From contig CAMAUX010000006.1 in assembly GCA_945861435.1 (NCBI GenBank), positions 62,001 through 126,000 of the forward strand: a DNA stretch of 64,000 bases, read 5' to 3'. The position numbers were made by a program, and so were the translations under genes. Every line of letters starts with the position of its first letter. The stretch's first letter is position 1. This DNA comes from Chthoniobacter flavus (GTDB lineage: Bacteria > Verrucomicrobiota > Verrucomicrobiia > Chthoniobacterales > Chthoniobacteraceae). This document shows, one piece after another, positions 6,932-16,110 of this stretch. Below the pieces are notes generated by a model. That model was not told where the DNA came from, did not search any database, and was given only the letters and a program-made list of their open reading frames with translations.

Positions 6932-9397
6932 ATGGAACGCAGCCTCACTCTCGTCGCACTCCTGCTCGCCTCTCTGGCGCCTGTTCACGCCGCGGGCACT
7001 CTCCTCATCGAGAACGGCCAGCCGCGCGCGGAGATTGTCATCGCGGAAAAGCCGGCGCGGATGACGAAGCTGGCGGCGAAGGAGTTGCAGACTTCCTTGG
7101 AAAAGATCAGTGGGGCGAAGCTGGAGATCCGCACGGCGCCGACTTCGGAGAAGACGCACATCTTTCTCGGCAAATCCGTGCACACGGAAGCGTTGAAGCT
7201 CGCGACGGAGGGGTTGGAGAACGGGGCCTTTCGCATGGCATCGGGGGCGGACTGGCTGGCGTTGCTGGGGCCGGATGAGGACTTTGTTCCGATCGAGCCA
7301 TGGGGCCGGATGCGCAGCACGGCGGAGCAGGCACGGGTGAATGAGGAGTTCGACCAGATCACGGGCGACACCTTTTGGAACAGCTTTGGCGGGCTGTATA
7401 TGCGCTACCAAAAGGACCTCGATGTCTGGGATTACGACGACACGGGCACGCTGAATGCGGTGTATGAGTTCCTGCGCAGTCTCGGCGTGCGCTGGTTTGC
7501 GCCGGGCGAGTTGGGCGAAGTGTTGCCCCGGCAGGCGACGGTCGCACTTCCGGGGGTGAACAGGACGGTGAAGCCGGACTTCGGCATGCGTCGTTTCGGG
7601 TTTTATAGCGACCACACGGGTCTCGGCGACAAGGGCATCTGGACGCTGCGGCTGGGGCTGAACCAAGGGCACAAGATCGGCGGCATCTCGCAGATTTGTC
7701 ATGGGATGAAGTTCGCCCTCATGCGCGAGGAGATGAAGCGGGCGCACCCGGAGATGTATCTGCTCACGGGCGGCAAACGGGACACGACGACGAAGGGAGC
7801 CGGCTATCCCGATCTCAACTCGTCCCTCTTTTTTGAGAAGCAACTCCAATACTCGCGCATCATGTTCGATCACTTTCGGGAGCCGATGATCAGCATCGAT
7901 CTCGTGGATGGTTACGGAGGGATGACCTCGGATGACCCGAAGTGGATGGCGCAGCTCACGCCCGAGCGCGGCTGGTCCGGCACGATGTCGGATCAAGTCT
8001 GGGGCTACATCGACCGCATGGCGCGGGAGCTTTACAAATCACATCCCGATCGCCTCGTGAGCGGTCTCGCCTACAGCGCTTACAAAATGCCGCCGGCGAA
8101 GATTGAGAGGCTCAGTCCGAATCTCGTGCTGATCGAGACGCGTCAGCGCCAGAGTTTCTGGGATGAATCCAAGCGCAGCGAGCACCGCAGCTTGCGCGAG
8201 GCGTGGATGAAAAAACTCACCTCCGGCAAATACCTCACGTGGGATTACAACATCAACGCGCGTTCCGAGCAGGCGGGACGGCCCGTGATTTACACAAAAC
8301 AAATCGCCGATGATCTCCGCGAACTCAAAGGCCACACGCTCGGCGAGATGATCGAGATCTATGATCATCCAAGTGGAAAAGAGAACAACTTCGGCTACGA
8401 CCCCTTTGCGCTGGAACACCTGAATCTCTACGTCACCGCGCGCCTCTGGTGGGATGCGAATCAGGACCTCGATGCGCTACTGGCCGATTATTTCACCAGC
8501 TACTACGGCCACGCGTCCAAGCCGATGCGGGCCTTCGCGGAGTTCTCCGAAGCCCACTGGATGCACATGGGCCAGGACGCCGCAAAGATCGGCGAGGCCT
8601 TCACCCTGCTCGCCGCAGCCCAGGCCGCCGCTGATCCCCAATCGCTGCCGGGACGGCGCATTCAAAAAATCGTGGATCTCATGAAGCCGCTGCGCGCGCT
8701 TCAACAGCAGCTCAACCGCAAGCACGACACCACACTCGATTACCGCGTGCTAGAGACGCACCAGACGGGCGGAAAGCCGCTGAGAGAAAAGGCCTTCGAT
8801 GGGCAGGTGCTCAGAGACTACTGGACTGAGGTTCGCAGCGCCGCACTTGTGAAACTCACGCCCGAGGCTCCGCAGCCGCAAGCCGCCACGCGTTTCCAGA
8901 TTCAGCGCGAAGGCAGCATCCTGCACATCGGCATCGTCTGTCAGGAACCCGACATGTCCGGGATCCACGTCCCCACGACCACTCCCGATGATCTGAAACT
9001 GCTCGAAGGCGATCACATCTCCCTGCTCATCGAGACCGCGTCCAACAGCTACTATGAAATCGCGATCGCTCCCGGCGGCACCGTACTGGAGATCGACCAC
9101 GGCAGGGACGGCAAAGGCGTGGCGTGGTCCTCCGGTGCACAGTTCGCGGTGCATCGCGGCGACCAGCAGTGGAGCGTCGAGATGCGCCTTCCCATTACGG
9201 GCGAAGGCTCCCGCATGATCGACCCGCTCAAGGGCATCGACGGAGGCCAGCCCAAGGATCTGTTTCCCTGGCACTTCAACCTCTGCCGCCAGCGCGTGCA
9301 CGGCGAGGCGGTTGAGCGCACTGCTTTCTCAGCGACTGGCAGCAACGATTTCTATGTTCCGGAGAAGTTCGCGAAGCTTTGGGGCAAGGGGAAGTAA
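6932..9397 (+). CDS. Secreted DUF4838 protein with C-terminal CBM9-like domain
   Basis: The protein has 821 residues and an N-terminal Sec signal (MERSLTLVALLLASLAPVHA). Residues about 25-115 form the alpha-glucuronidase/hexosaminidase-like N-terminal domain (AAKELQTSLEKISGAKLEI, then THIFLGKS). Residues about 200-560 are the DUF4838 barrel, with FEKQLQYSRI and an extended Trp-rich active-site face. Residues about 650-815 resemble a family 9 carbohydrate-binding module (EGDHISLLIET, WSVEMRLPI). DUF4838 proteins are putative polysaccharide-active enzymes; catalytic residues are not assigned. It heads a run with a truncated sialidase and a MocA oxidoreductase, all exported by signal peptide. 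Confidence 0.9.
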   Translation: MERSLTLVALLLASLAPVHAAGTLLIENGQPRAEIVIAEKPARMTKLAAKELQTSLEKISGAKLEIRTAPTSEKTHIFLGKSVHTEALKLATEGLENGAFRMASGADWLALLGPDEDFVPIEPWGRMRSTAEQARVNEEFDQITGDTFWNSFGGLYMRYQKDLDVWDYDDTGTLNAVYEFLRSLGVRWFAPGELGEVLPRQATVALPGVNRTVKPDFGMRRFGFYSDHTGLGDKGIWTLRLGLNQGHKIGGISQICHGMKFALMREEMKRAHPEMYLLTGGKRDTTTKGAGYPDLNSSLFFEKQLQYSRIMFDHFREPMISIDLVDGYGGMTSDDPKWMAQLTPERGWSGTMSDQVWGYIDRMARELYKSHPDRLVSGLAYSAYKMPPAKIERLSPNLVLIETRQRQSFWDESKRSEHRSLREAWMKKLTSGKYLTWDYNINARSEQAGRPVIYTKQIADDLRELKGHTLGEMIEIYDHPSGKENNFGYDPFALEHLNLYVTARLWWDANQDLDALLADYFTSYYGHASKPMRAFAEFSEAHWMHMGQDAAKIGEAFTLLAAAQAAADPQSLPGRRIQKIVDLMKPLRALQQQLNRKHDTTLDYRVLETHQTGGKPLREKAFDGQVLRDYWTEVRSAALVKLTPEAPQPQAATRFQIQREGSILHIGIVCQEPDMSGIHVPTTTPDDLKLLEGDHISLLIETASNSYYEIAIAPGGTVLEIDHGRDGKGVAWSSGAQFAVHRGDQQWSVEMRLPITGEGSRMIDPLKGIDGGQPKDLFPWHFNLCRQRVHGEAVERTAFSATGSNDFYVPEKFAKLWGKGK

Positions 9398-9410
9398 ACG
9401 GCTGAGACCG

Positions 9411-9896
9411 ATGAAACACACACTCCTCTCACTGCTCCTGCTCGCATCGGCTCTCCGGGCCGAGGAACCGGCGCCTCCGCCACAGAGCGCGCGCTTCGTC
9501 GCCGTGGACAATGTGTGCGCGTGGCCCAATCTGAACGTGCTGCCGGACGGCACGATCGCCGCCATCATCCACAAACAGCCCAGTCACGGAAAGATGGCGG
9601 GCACCATCGAATGCTGGGCGAGCAAGGACGGGCGGCTGCTGATGTGCCATGGCAACCGCGTGGAAGGGCAGCTCGGCGTGCTGGCACGACTCAGCAGCGA
9701 CGAGGGAAAGACATGGGGCGCGCCCTTGCGCATTTTGCGCAGCATGGTTTACGACTGCGGATACCCGAGCAGCGTGCAGCGTCCCAACGGGAAGATTGTG
9801 ACGGCCTATTACTCGAAGGCTGTGGAGAACCACGATCGCTACCACAATCGCTACCACATGGGCGTCGCCATCTGCGAGGCGCCCGCAGCCAAGTAA
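9411..9896 (+). pseudogene. Sialidase/BNR-fold exo-hydrolase with a large internal deletion
   Basis: The frame from ATG 9411 gives 161 residues: a signal peptide (MKHTLLSLLLLASALRAEEP), then the usual N-terminal blade (NVLPDGTIAAIIHKQPSHGK, ECWASKDG), then directly the last blade of the family (GQLGVLARLSSDEGKTWGAP, GYPSSVQRPNGKIVTAYYS, YHMGVAI). Complete relatives are typically twice this length or more, with several Asp-box blades in between. The middle blades are therefore missing in frame and a closed propeller is not possible. It is co-directional with the DUF4838 gene and begins 13 bases after it. Whether the shortened product is made is unknown. Confidence 0.75.
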
Positions 9897-10010
9897 ACGG
9901 CGCATGTTTCCATCGAACCCATCCGCAGATCACGCGCGCACACTTAGCGGACGCAGCCATCTTCCATCACCCCACATCGAATAAGCCAACCCCCCCTCCA
10001 ACCAACCCCC

Positions 10011-11519
10011 ATGCAATCCATGAATCGCAGACGCTTCCTTCAGGGCTCACTCCTCACCGCCTCCGCACTGTCGATGCCCGCACGCGTTCGTGCCGCTGTC
10101 GAAGGTGCGAACTCGGACATTCGCATCGCCGTGGTCGGCTTCAACGGGCGCGGACAGAACCACATCGCCGGCTATTCCCAACTGCCAGGCGTGCGCATCG
10201 TCGCACTCTGCGATGTGGACCAAGGCGTGCTCGACAAGGGGGTCGCCCAACTCAAGGACAAGGGGCAGGACGTCACGCCTTACCGCGACATTCGCAAGCT
10301 GCTGGAGAGCAAGGAGGTCGACGCCATCTCCATCGCGACTCCGAACCACTGGCACTCCTTGGGCGCCATCTGGGGCTGCCAGGCGGGCAAGCACGTGTAT
10401 GTGGAGAAACCCGTCTCGCACAATGTCTGGGAAGGACGCCAGTTGGTGCGGGCCGCAGCCGCGCACAAGCGCATCGTCCAGATGGGTGTGCAAAGCCGTT
10501 CGGCTTCCGGAATCGCGGCGGTCCTCGAGTGGGCGGCGCAGGGGCATCTCGGCAAGCTGCTCAACGTCCATGGCCTCTGTTACAAGCGCAGGCCCAGCAT
10601 CGCGAAGGAAGCCGGTGCCACGCCCATCCCCGACCAGATCGATTACGATCTCTGGTGCGGGCCGGCGCCGAAGGTTCCGCTCGCGCGCAAGAAACTTCAC
10701 TACGACTGGCACTGGCTCTGGGCCTACGGCAACGGCGATCTTGGCAACCAAGGCATCCACCAGATGGACATGGCCCGCCGTTTCCTCGGCGAACCCGCCC
10801 TCGCTCCGCGCGTGGTGTCTGTGGGCGGCAGGCTCGGCTATGAAGACGATGGCGAGACCCCGAACACTCTCGTGGTCTTTCAAGACTACAAGAAGGCGCC
10901 GCTTCTTTTCGAAGTGCGCGGCCTCCCCTCGGCGACGGATTCCAAGGAGATGGACCAGTACCACGGGGCGAGTGTCGGCGTGGTGGCGCATTACGAAGGC
11001 GGCCGCATTGTTTGCCCTACTTACAACGACGCCATCGCGTACGACAGAGACGGCAGGATCATCGCCGCCTTTGGCAAGCCGCAGCTCCCTCTGGATCCAG
11101 CGGAGGCGGCGAAGGTGAAGGTGGCAATCACGACCAACGAGGACCGGGACAACCACTACGCAAACTTCCTGCGCGCCGTGCGCAGCGGCCGGGAATCCGA
11201 CCTCAACGGCAAGATCCTCGATGGCCACATCTCGAGCGCCCTCTGCCACACGGGGAACATCTCGTACCAACTCGGCCGCAAAGCCTCCGCGGAAGTTTCC
11301 CGCGAAAAGCTCAAGGCAAACCCCGTCGCGCTGGAATCCGTGGGTCGCATGCTGACCCACCTCGAGGCCAACGGAGTGAACCTTCGCGAGAACCAGTTGG
11401 TCATGGGTGAGTTTCTCACGATGGATCCCGCGACGGAGAAGTTTGTCGGCAACACAGCCGCCGATGCACTTCTGACCCGGAATTACCGCGCCCCCTTTGT
11501 GGTCCCCGAGAAGGTTTAA
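10011..11519 (+). CDS. Gfo/Idh/MocA-family oxidoreductase, Tat-exported
   Basis: The protein has 502 residues from 10011, or 499 if started at the ATG at 10020, which gives the cleaner Tat signal MNRRRFLQGSLLTASALSMP. The Rossmann loop VVGFNGRGQNH lies near residue 44 and the family signature EKPVSHNVWEG near 140. The C-terminal half follows the long form seen in planctomycetes and verrucomicrobia (DLWCGPAP, GNGDLGNQGIHQMDMARRF). Such enzymes oxidise or reduce sugars with NAD(P), and exported versions probably carry a bound cofactor. It lies 115 bases after the deleted sialidase. Confidence 0.93.
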   Translation: MQSMNRRRFLQGSLLTASALSMPARVRAAVEGANSDIRIAVVGFNGRGQNHIAGYSQLPGVRIVALCDVDQGVLDKGVAQLKDKGQDVTPYRDIRKLLESKEVDAISIATPNHWHSLGAIWGCQAGKHVYVEKPVSHNVWEGRQLVRAAAAHKRIVQMGVQSRSASGIAAVLEWAAQGHLGKLLNVHGLCYKRRPSIAKEAGATPIPDQIDYDLWCGPAPKVPLARKKLHYDWHWLWAYGNGDLGNQGIHQMDMARRFLGEPALAPRVVSVGGRLGYEDDGETPNTLVVFQDYKKAPLLFEVRGLPSATDSKEMDQYHGASVGVVAHYEGGRIVCPTYNDAIAYDRDGRIIAAFGKPQLPLDPAEAAKVKVAITTNEDRDNHYANFLRAVRSGRESDLNGKILDGHISSALCHTGNISYQLGRKASAEVSREKLKANPVALESVGRMLTHLEANGVNLRENQLVMGEFLTMDPATEKFVGNTAADALLTRNYRAPFVVPEKV

Positions 11520-11815
11520 TCCGGCCGCGCGCCCTTGAGACCTCGCCCCGCGGGAATGATACCCGTCCGGAATGGCCCTTCGATTAGGGCATCGCTCGTG
11601 CCTTTCTGTGCGTTGCTGAAACGGTGGTCTGTTCATAGGGCATCTTCTGCCATCTCCCTTTTCTGAACTGCGCGCCTGTTCCCGCTGTTTGCCTCGATCG
11701 GAAGGCACTTTGCGGGCGGTGATCAGTGTTTGCGTCGTGGCGGGCTTCACCGATTGAAGGAGTGGAGGCGCGATGCCGCTTGAAGCACGCCTGCCCCGCG
11801 CGCTAGGCAGGAACC
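11520..11815. other. Intergenic region before fumarase
   Basis: No gene is seen. A weak stem (GCCC-N8-GGGC) occurs near 11576-11591 and could end the upstream transcript, but it has no T-run. The promoter for the fumarase gene presumably lies here; I could not identify convincing -35 and -10 boxes. Confidence 0.3.
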
Positions 11816-13468
11816 ATGGCCACCGCTTTCGAATATCAGGATCCCCTCCCCATCAGCGCCGACCCCACGGAATACCGTCGCCTCAGCGCCTGCGACAGCG
11901 GCCTCTCCGTCGCCCAGTTTGAAGGCCGGGACATTCTGAAGATCGCCCCCGAGGTGCTCACCACACTCGCCCGAGCCGCGTTCCACGACTGCTCCTTCCA
12001 ACTGCGCCCCGCTCACCTCGCGCAGGTTGCCGCCATCCTCGACGACCCCGCCGCCAGCGACAACGACCGCTACGTCGCGCTCACCCTGCTCCGCAATGCG
12101 GAGGTTGCCGCCCGCGGTGTTCTCCCGTTCTGCCAGGACACCGGCACAGCCACCATCATTGGCAAAAAAGGCCAGCACGTTTGGACGGATTCCAACGACG
12201 CCGAAGCACTCTCCCGGGGCGTCTACGACTGCTACACCGGCGAGAACCTGCGCTACTCACAGACGGCGGCCCTCGACATGTACGAGGAGAAGAACACCGG
12301 CAACAACCTGCCCGCCCAGGTCGATCTCCTCGCCACCACCGGGGCCGATTACAAATTCCTCTTCGTGGCCAAAGGCGGCGGGTCCGCGAACAAGACGTAT
12401 CTGTTCCAGGAGACCAAGGCCCTTTTGAATCCGAAGAGCCTCATGGCGTTCCTCACAGAGAAGATGCGGAGTATCGGCACCGCCGCCTGCCCGCCGTACC
12501 ACATTGTCTTCGTCATCGGCGGAACCTCTGCTGAAGCGTGCCTCAAGACCGTGAAACTCGCCTCCGCGAAGGAACTGGATCACCTCCCGCTCAAGGGTAA
12601 TGCGCTCGGGCAGGGCTTCCGCGACGTTGAGCTCGAGGCTGCGGTGCTCAAGGCCGCACAGGACCTCGGCATCGGCGCACAGTTCGGCGGCAAATACTTC
12701 GCGCTGGATGTCCGCATCATCCGCCTTCCGCGCCATGGCGCGTCCTGCCCCGTGGGCATGGGCGTCTCCTGTTCGGCCGACCGCAACATCAAAGCCAAGA
12801 TCAACAAGGACGGCGTGTGGCTCGAGAAACTCGAGGACAACCCCGGGCGCTTCATCCCCGCTCGCTACCGCAATGCGCACGAGGGCACCGTCGTTCCCAT
12901 CGACCTCAACCAACCCATGGACCGCATCCGCGCCACGCTCAGCCAGTATCCGGTGGCCACGCGGCTTTCGCTGACGGGCCGCATTGTCGTCGCGCGCGAC
13001 ATCGCGCACGCCAAGCTGAAGGAGCGTCTCGATTCCGGCGGCGGCCTTCCCGATTACTTCAAAAACCACCCGGTCTATTACGCCGGCCCCGCCAAGACTC
13101 CCAAGGGCATGGCCTCGGGATCCTTCGGCCCGACCACCGCAGGCCGCATGGACAGTTATGTGGACCTCTTCCAACAGCACGGCGGATCCATGGTCATGAT
13201 CGCCAAGGGCAACCGCAGCAACCAAGTCACCCAAGCCTGTCAGCAACACGGCGGATTTTACCTCGGATCCATCGGCGGTCCCGCAGCCATCCTTGCGGAG
13301 GAAAACATTCGGAAAGTCGACGTCCTCGAATTCCCGGAACTGGGCATGGAAGCGGTCTGGCAGATTGAGGTCGAAAACTTCCCCGCCTTCATCCTCGTGG
13401 ATGACAAGGGCAACGACTTCTTCGCGCAGATCGGGAAGGCTGGCTGCAACGTCTGCGCGCCGAAGTAA
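11816..13468 (+). CDS. Fumarate hydratase, class I (iron-sulfur)
   Basis: The protein has 550 residues, the full length of a single-chain class I fumarase. N-terminal part: [18 protein letters not shown] (near residue 105) with one cluster-ligand cysteine and [15 protein letters not shown] with the substrate-binding glycines. C-terminal (beta) part: [11 protein letters not shown]-like [18 protein letters not shown], then [14 protein letters not shown]. It interconverts fumarate and malate in the tricarboxylic acid cycle in the cytoplasm, using an oxygen-sensitive [4Fe-4S] cluster. It is followed 40 bases later by galactokinase in the same direction; that pairing looks incidental. Confidence 0.95.
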   Translation: MATAFEYQDPLPISADPTEYRRLSACDSGLSVAQFEGRDILKIAPEVLTTLARAAFHDCSFQLRPAHLAQVAAILDDPAASDNDRYVALTLLRNAEVAARGVLPFCQDTGTATIIGKKGQHVWTDSNDAEALSRGVYDCYTGENLRYSQTAALDMYEEKNTGNNLPAQVDLLATTGADYKFLFVAKGGGSANKTYLFQETKALLNPKSLMAFLTEKMRSIGTAACPPYHIVFVIGGTSAEACLKTVKLASAKELDHLPLKGNALGQGFRDVELEAAVLKAAQDLGIGAQFGGKYFALDVRIIRLPRHGASCPVGMGVSCSADRNIKAKINKDGVWLEKLEDNPGRFIPARYRNAHEGTVVPIDLNQPMDRIRATLSQYPVATRLSLTGRIVVARDIAHAKLKERLDSGGGLPDYFKNHPVYYAGPAKTPKGMASGSFGPTTAGRMDSYVDLFQQHGGSMVMIAKGNRSNQVTQACQQHGGFYLGSIGGPAAILAEENIRKVDVLEFPELGMEAVWQIEVENFPAFILVDDKGNDFFAQIGKAGCNVCAPK

Positions 13469-13508
13469 TCCGGCCCACGGGCACACGGCAGACTTCAAGC
13501 CCCCCGCA

Positions 13509-14702
13509 ATGACTGAGATCCCTGCAGCACCGGCCCATTCGGAACACGCCCGCGCTGCTCTGGCGGCGTTCCGCGCACAGACGGGCGTGGACGCCACCCA
13601 TCTCGTGTTTGCGCCGGGACGCGTGAACCTCATCGGCGAGCACACGGATTACAACGGGGGCTTTGTCCTGCCGATGGCGATCGAGCCCGGCATCTATCTC
13701 GCAGCGCGGCCGCGAGCCGACCGCGTTGTGCGGATTTGGAGCACGCAGTTTCCCGAGGCGCCTGCGGAGTTCGCGATCGATGTCGCCCTCGAGCCGGGCG
13801 AACCCTCGTGGAGCAATTATGTGCGCGGGGTGATCGCCGGGTTGCAGGCGGCGGACGCGCGTGTGCCGGGGTTCGATGCGGTGGTTCACGCGACCCTGCC
13901 AGGAGGCGGCGGTCTGAGCAGCAGCGCGGCTCTCGAGGTGGCAGCCGCGACACTGGGCGAACTGCTCGCGGGCGTGACGCTGGATCCCGAGCGCAAGGCG
14001 CTGCTCTGTCAGCACGCCGAACATGCTTTCGCACACACACCCTGCGGCATCATGGACCAGTTCGCGGTGGTTTTTGGAAAGCGCGGGCATCTGCTGCTCA
14101 TCGACTGCCAGTCGCGTGAGCGGACGCTCGTGCCGATGCGGGGCGATGACGTCGCGCTCCTCGTGGTGAACACCATGGTCCGTCACGCGCTCAGCGATGG
14201 CGGGTACAAAAGCCGGCGCGATGACTGCCACGAAGCAGCGCGTCTTCTCGGGGTGCGCGAGTTGCGCGATGCCACACCGGAGGTCGTGCAGGCCGCACAG
14301 ACGCTCCTGCCGGAACGGCTCTTCCGGCGCGCGCGTCACGTCACCACTGAAAACCGGCGCACCCTCGCCGCAGTCGATGCACTGCGATCCGGCGACTGGT
14401 TGAAGCTCGGCGCACTGATGCATGCCAGCCACGCCTCGCTGCGCGATGACTATGATGTGAGCTGCGCGGAACTCGACGCGGTGGTGGACGCCGCCGGCGA
14501 TCTCGGGCCGGAACGCGGCGTGTACGGTTGCCGGATGACGGGCGGCGGGTTTGGCGGATGTTGCGTCGTGCTGGTCCGTGCAACGCAGGTCGCCGAGGTG
14601 AAGGAGGCGCTGCGGACGCGCTATCATGCGGCGACTGGCATCGAACCTGTCGTCTTCGCCACGCAGCCCGCCGATGGTCCGGCGGTGTTACTTCAGCCGT
14701 GA
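13509..14702 (+). CDS. galK: Galactokinase
   Basis: Started at ATG 13509 the protein has 397 residues, normal for GalK; the open frame extends upstream but overlaps the fumarase gene. All three GHMP-kinase signatures are present: FAPGRVNLIGEHTDYNGG near residue 37, the ATP loop LPGGGGLSSSAALEVA near 130, and GGGFGGCCVVL near 345. It phosphorylates galactose to galactose 1-phosphate at the start of the Leloir pathway. Other gal genes are not in the window. The stop of this gene faces the stop of the amidohydrolase on the opposite strand. Confidence 0.95.
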   Translation: MTEIPAAPAHSEHARAALAAFRAQTGVDATHLVFAPGRVNLIGEHTDYNGGFVLPMAIEPGIYLAARPRADRVVRIWSTQFPEAPAEFAIDVALEPGEPSWSNYVRGVIAGLQAADARVPGFDAVVHATLPGGGGLSSSAALEVAAATLGELLAGVTLDPERKALLCQHAEHAFAHTPCGIMDQFAVVFGKRGHLLLIDCQSRERTLVPMRGDDVALLVVNTMVRHALSDGGYKSRRDDCHEAARLLGVRELRDATPEVVQAAQTLLPERLFRRARHVTTENRRTLAAVDALRSGDWLKLGALMHASHASLRDDYDVSCAELDAVVDAAGDLGPERGVYGCRMTGGGFGGCCVVLVRATQVAEVKEALRTRYHAATGIEPVVFATQPADGPAVLLQP

Positions 14703-14844
14703 GCGGGTCCACTGCTTGGATGCACGCCATCACACAGCACGGGCCGTGCGGCCCCGCCAAGCGAGGTGGCACCCAAGACACGCCGCAGCGCGCTCGCTCC
14801 GCGGCCCCGTCAGTTCGAGGGACTGCGCGCCCTTCGTGGGTTCC

Positions 14845-15819
14845 TCAGGGATTGGACGGCGCGGCGCGGCGGCCGGGGCGTTCCACCCACTTGTATGCGC
14901 GCTTCGCGTTCAATGAACAAAATTTCCGCGCGGTCTTCATGCCTCCGCGTGCCAATGCGTATTCAAGGGAGATCCGCTGCTGAAGCGCGTACTCCGCGAC
15001 ACGCTCGCACACGGGCCAGTTGCTGCCGTAGATCACGCGATCGTCTCCGAACGCGTCCCACACCACGTCGATATACGGCTTGTAAAATGCCGCGTCAGTC
15101 GGCGCGGCCCCGCCATTGCGGGCGGCGTTCTCCGTGAAAGCTGAGATCTTGCAGAACGTCCCTGCTTGCTGGGCTGCACGGCGGATGCCCTCCTGCCAGT
15201 CCCTCGGCGGCGCTTGAGCGGTGATCTCCGCATTCCCCATGTGATTGAGCACAATGCGCAGTCCGGGAATTCGCTCCGCAACGCGCGCGACGATTGCCGG
15301 AGTTTCAGACCCCCCATTGATATCGAGCTGGAGATCCAAGTCGGAGAGGAGCCGCAGGTCCCTGATTTCGTTGCGCTCCAGAAGGGCGGACGCGGTGGCG
15401 CTGGCGATGCGGATGCCGCGGAACAAAGGATTGCGCACGAAACGTCGGATGCCGGTTTCAAACGCTGGTTCGCCCGGTTTGATGTTCCCCACGACCCCGA
15501 CGACGAAGGGATCGTCTTTGGCGAGATCCAGCAGCCATTGGTTGTCCTCCAAGCGCGGACTTGCCTCGACGATCACGGTGCCTGTCACCGGTCGGTGCTG
15601 GGCAAGCGCGCGCAGGTCTTTGGGAAGCACGGTGCGGTGGAGTGGGGTGCCCTTCCCCGGCCATGGCACGCCTTCGGGTCGGCTGGGATCGTAGAAGTGC
15701 GTGTGGCAGTCGATGATATCGAGCGGCGCCGCCTCTTGTGCCGCCAACCCGCGCGAACTCCCGGCAATCGTCGCGGCCAAAGCTGTGGTCTGTATACGGA
15801 GAAACTCGCGGCGGTTCAT
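14845..15819 (-). CDS. Amidohydrolase 2 family (TIM-barrel, lactonase-like), exported
   Basis: Started at ATG 15819 the protein has 324 residues, with a Tat-like signal MNRREFLRIQTTALAATIAG. The metal-binding DCHTHFYDP lies at about residue 37 and the family-typical VIYGSNWPVCE near residue 280, as in L-fuconolactonase and related COG3618 hydrolases. It probably hydrolyses a sugar lactone or aromatic lactone outside the cytoplasm. An in-frame upstream extension to 15891 gives no plausible N-terminus and is rejected. It is a single gene, divergent from the metallophosphoesterase. Confidence 0.9.
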   Translation of the reverse strand: MNRREFLRIQTTALAATIAGSSRGLAAQEAAPLDIIDCHTHFYDPSRPEGVPWPGKGTPLHRTVLPKDLRALAQHRPVTGTVIVEASPRLEDNQWLLDLAKDDPFVVGVVGNIKPGEPAFETGIRRFVRNPLFRGIRIASATASALLERNEIRDLRLLSDLDLQLDINGGSETPAIVARVAERIPGLRIVLNHMGNAEITAQAPPRDWQEGIRRAAQQAGTFCKISAFTENAARNGGAAPTDAAFYKPYIDVVWDAFGDDRVIYGSNWPVCERVAEYALQQRISLEYALARGGMKTARKFCSLNAKRAYKWVERPGRRAAPSNP

Positions 15820-16110
15820 AAGATCAGAGGGGTGAAAGAGCAGCGCACCTGCATGAGCCTCACTAACTGCTCGAGCGCGGATTGTCAGCACGGCCCGTAG
15901 AAATGAGTCCTACAAGGCCGCCGTCGTGCGTTGGACGATTGGCCCACACTGCTCTTCAAACGTGGCGCGGGGAGAAGTCTTTCAGATGGACGAGCGGCCG
16001 TCAGGACGGATAAATGGCCTGCAATCAAGCGGCAGCCTGCGAGGCAGCCAGCTTGCTCCACCCCCCCTCGCGCTAAGACGGATCCTCCATCGGCGTCGAG
16101 GGATCATCCC
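15820..16110. other. Divergent intergenic region
   Basis: These 291 bases separate the amidohydrolase (minus) from the metallophosphoesterase (plus). Nothing beyond expected promoter space is recognisable. Confidence 0.3.

Noticed and set aside
10047-11750. Long open frame on the minus strand (567 codons) opposite the oxidoreductase
   Set aside because: Antisense shadow; the plus strand has a Tat signal and family motifs.
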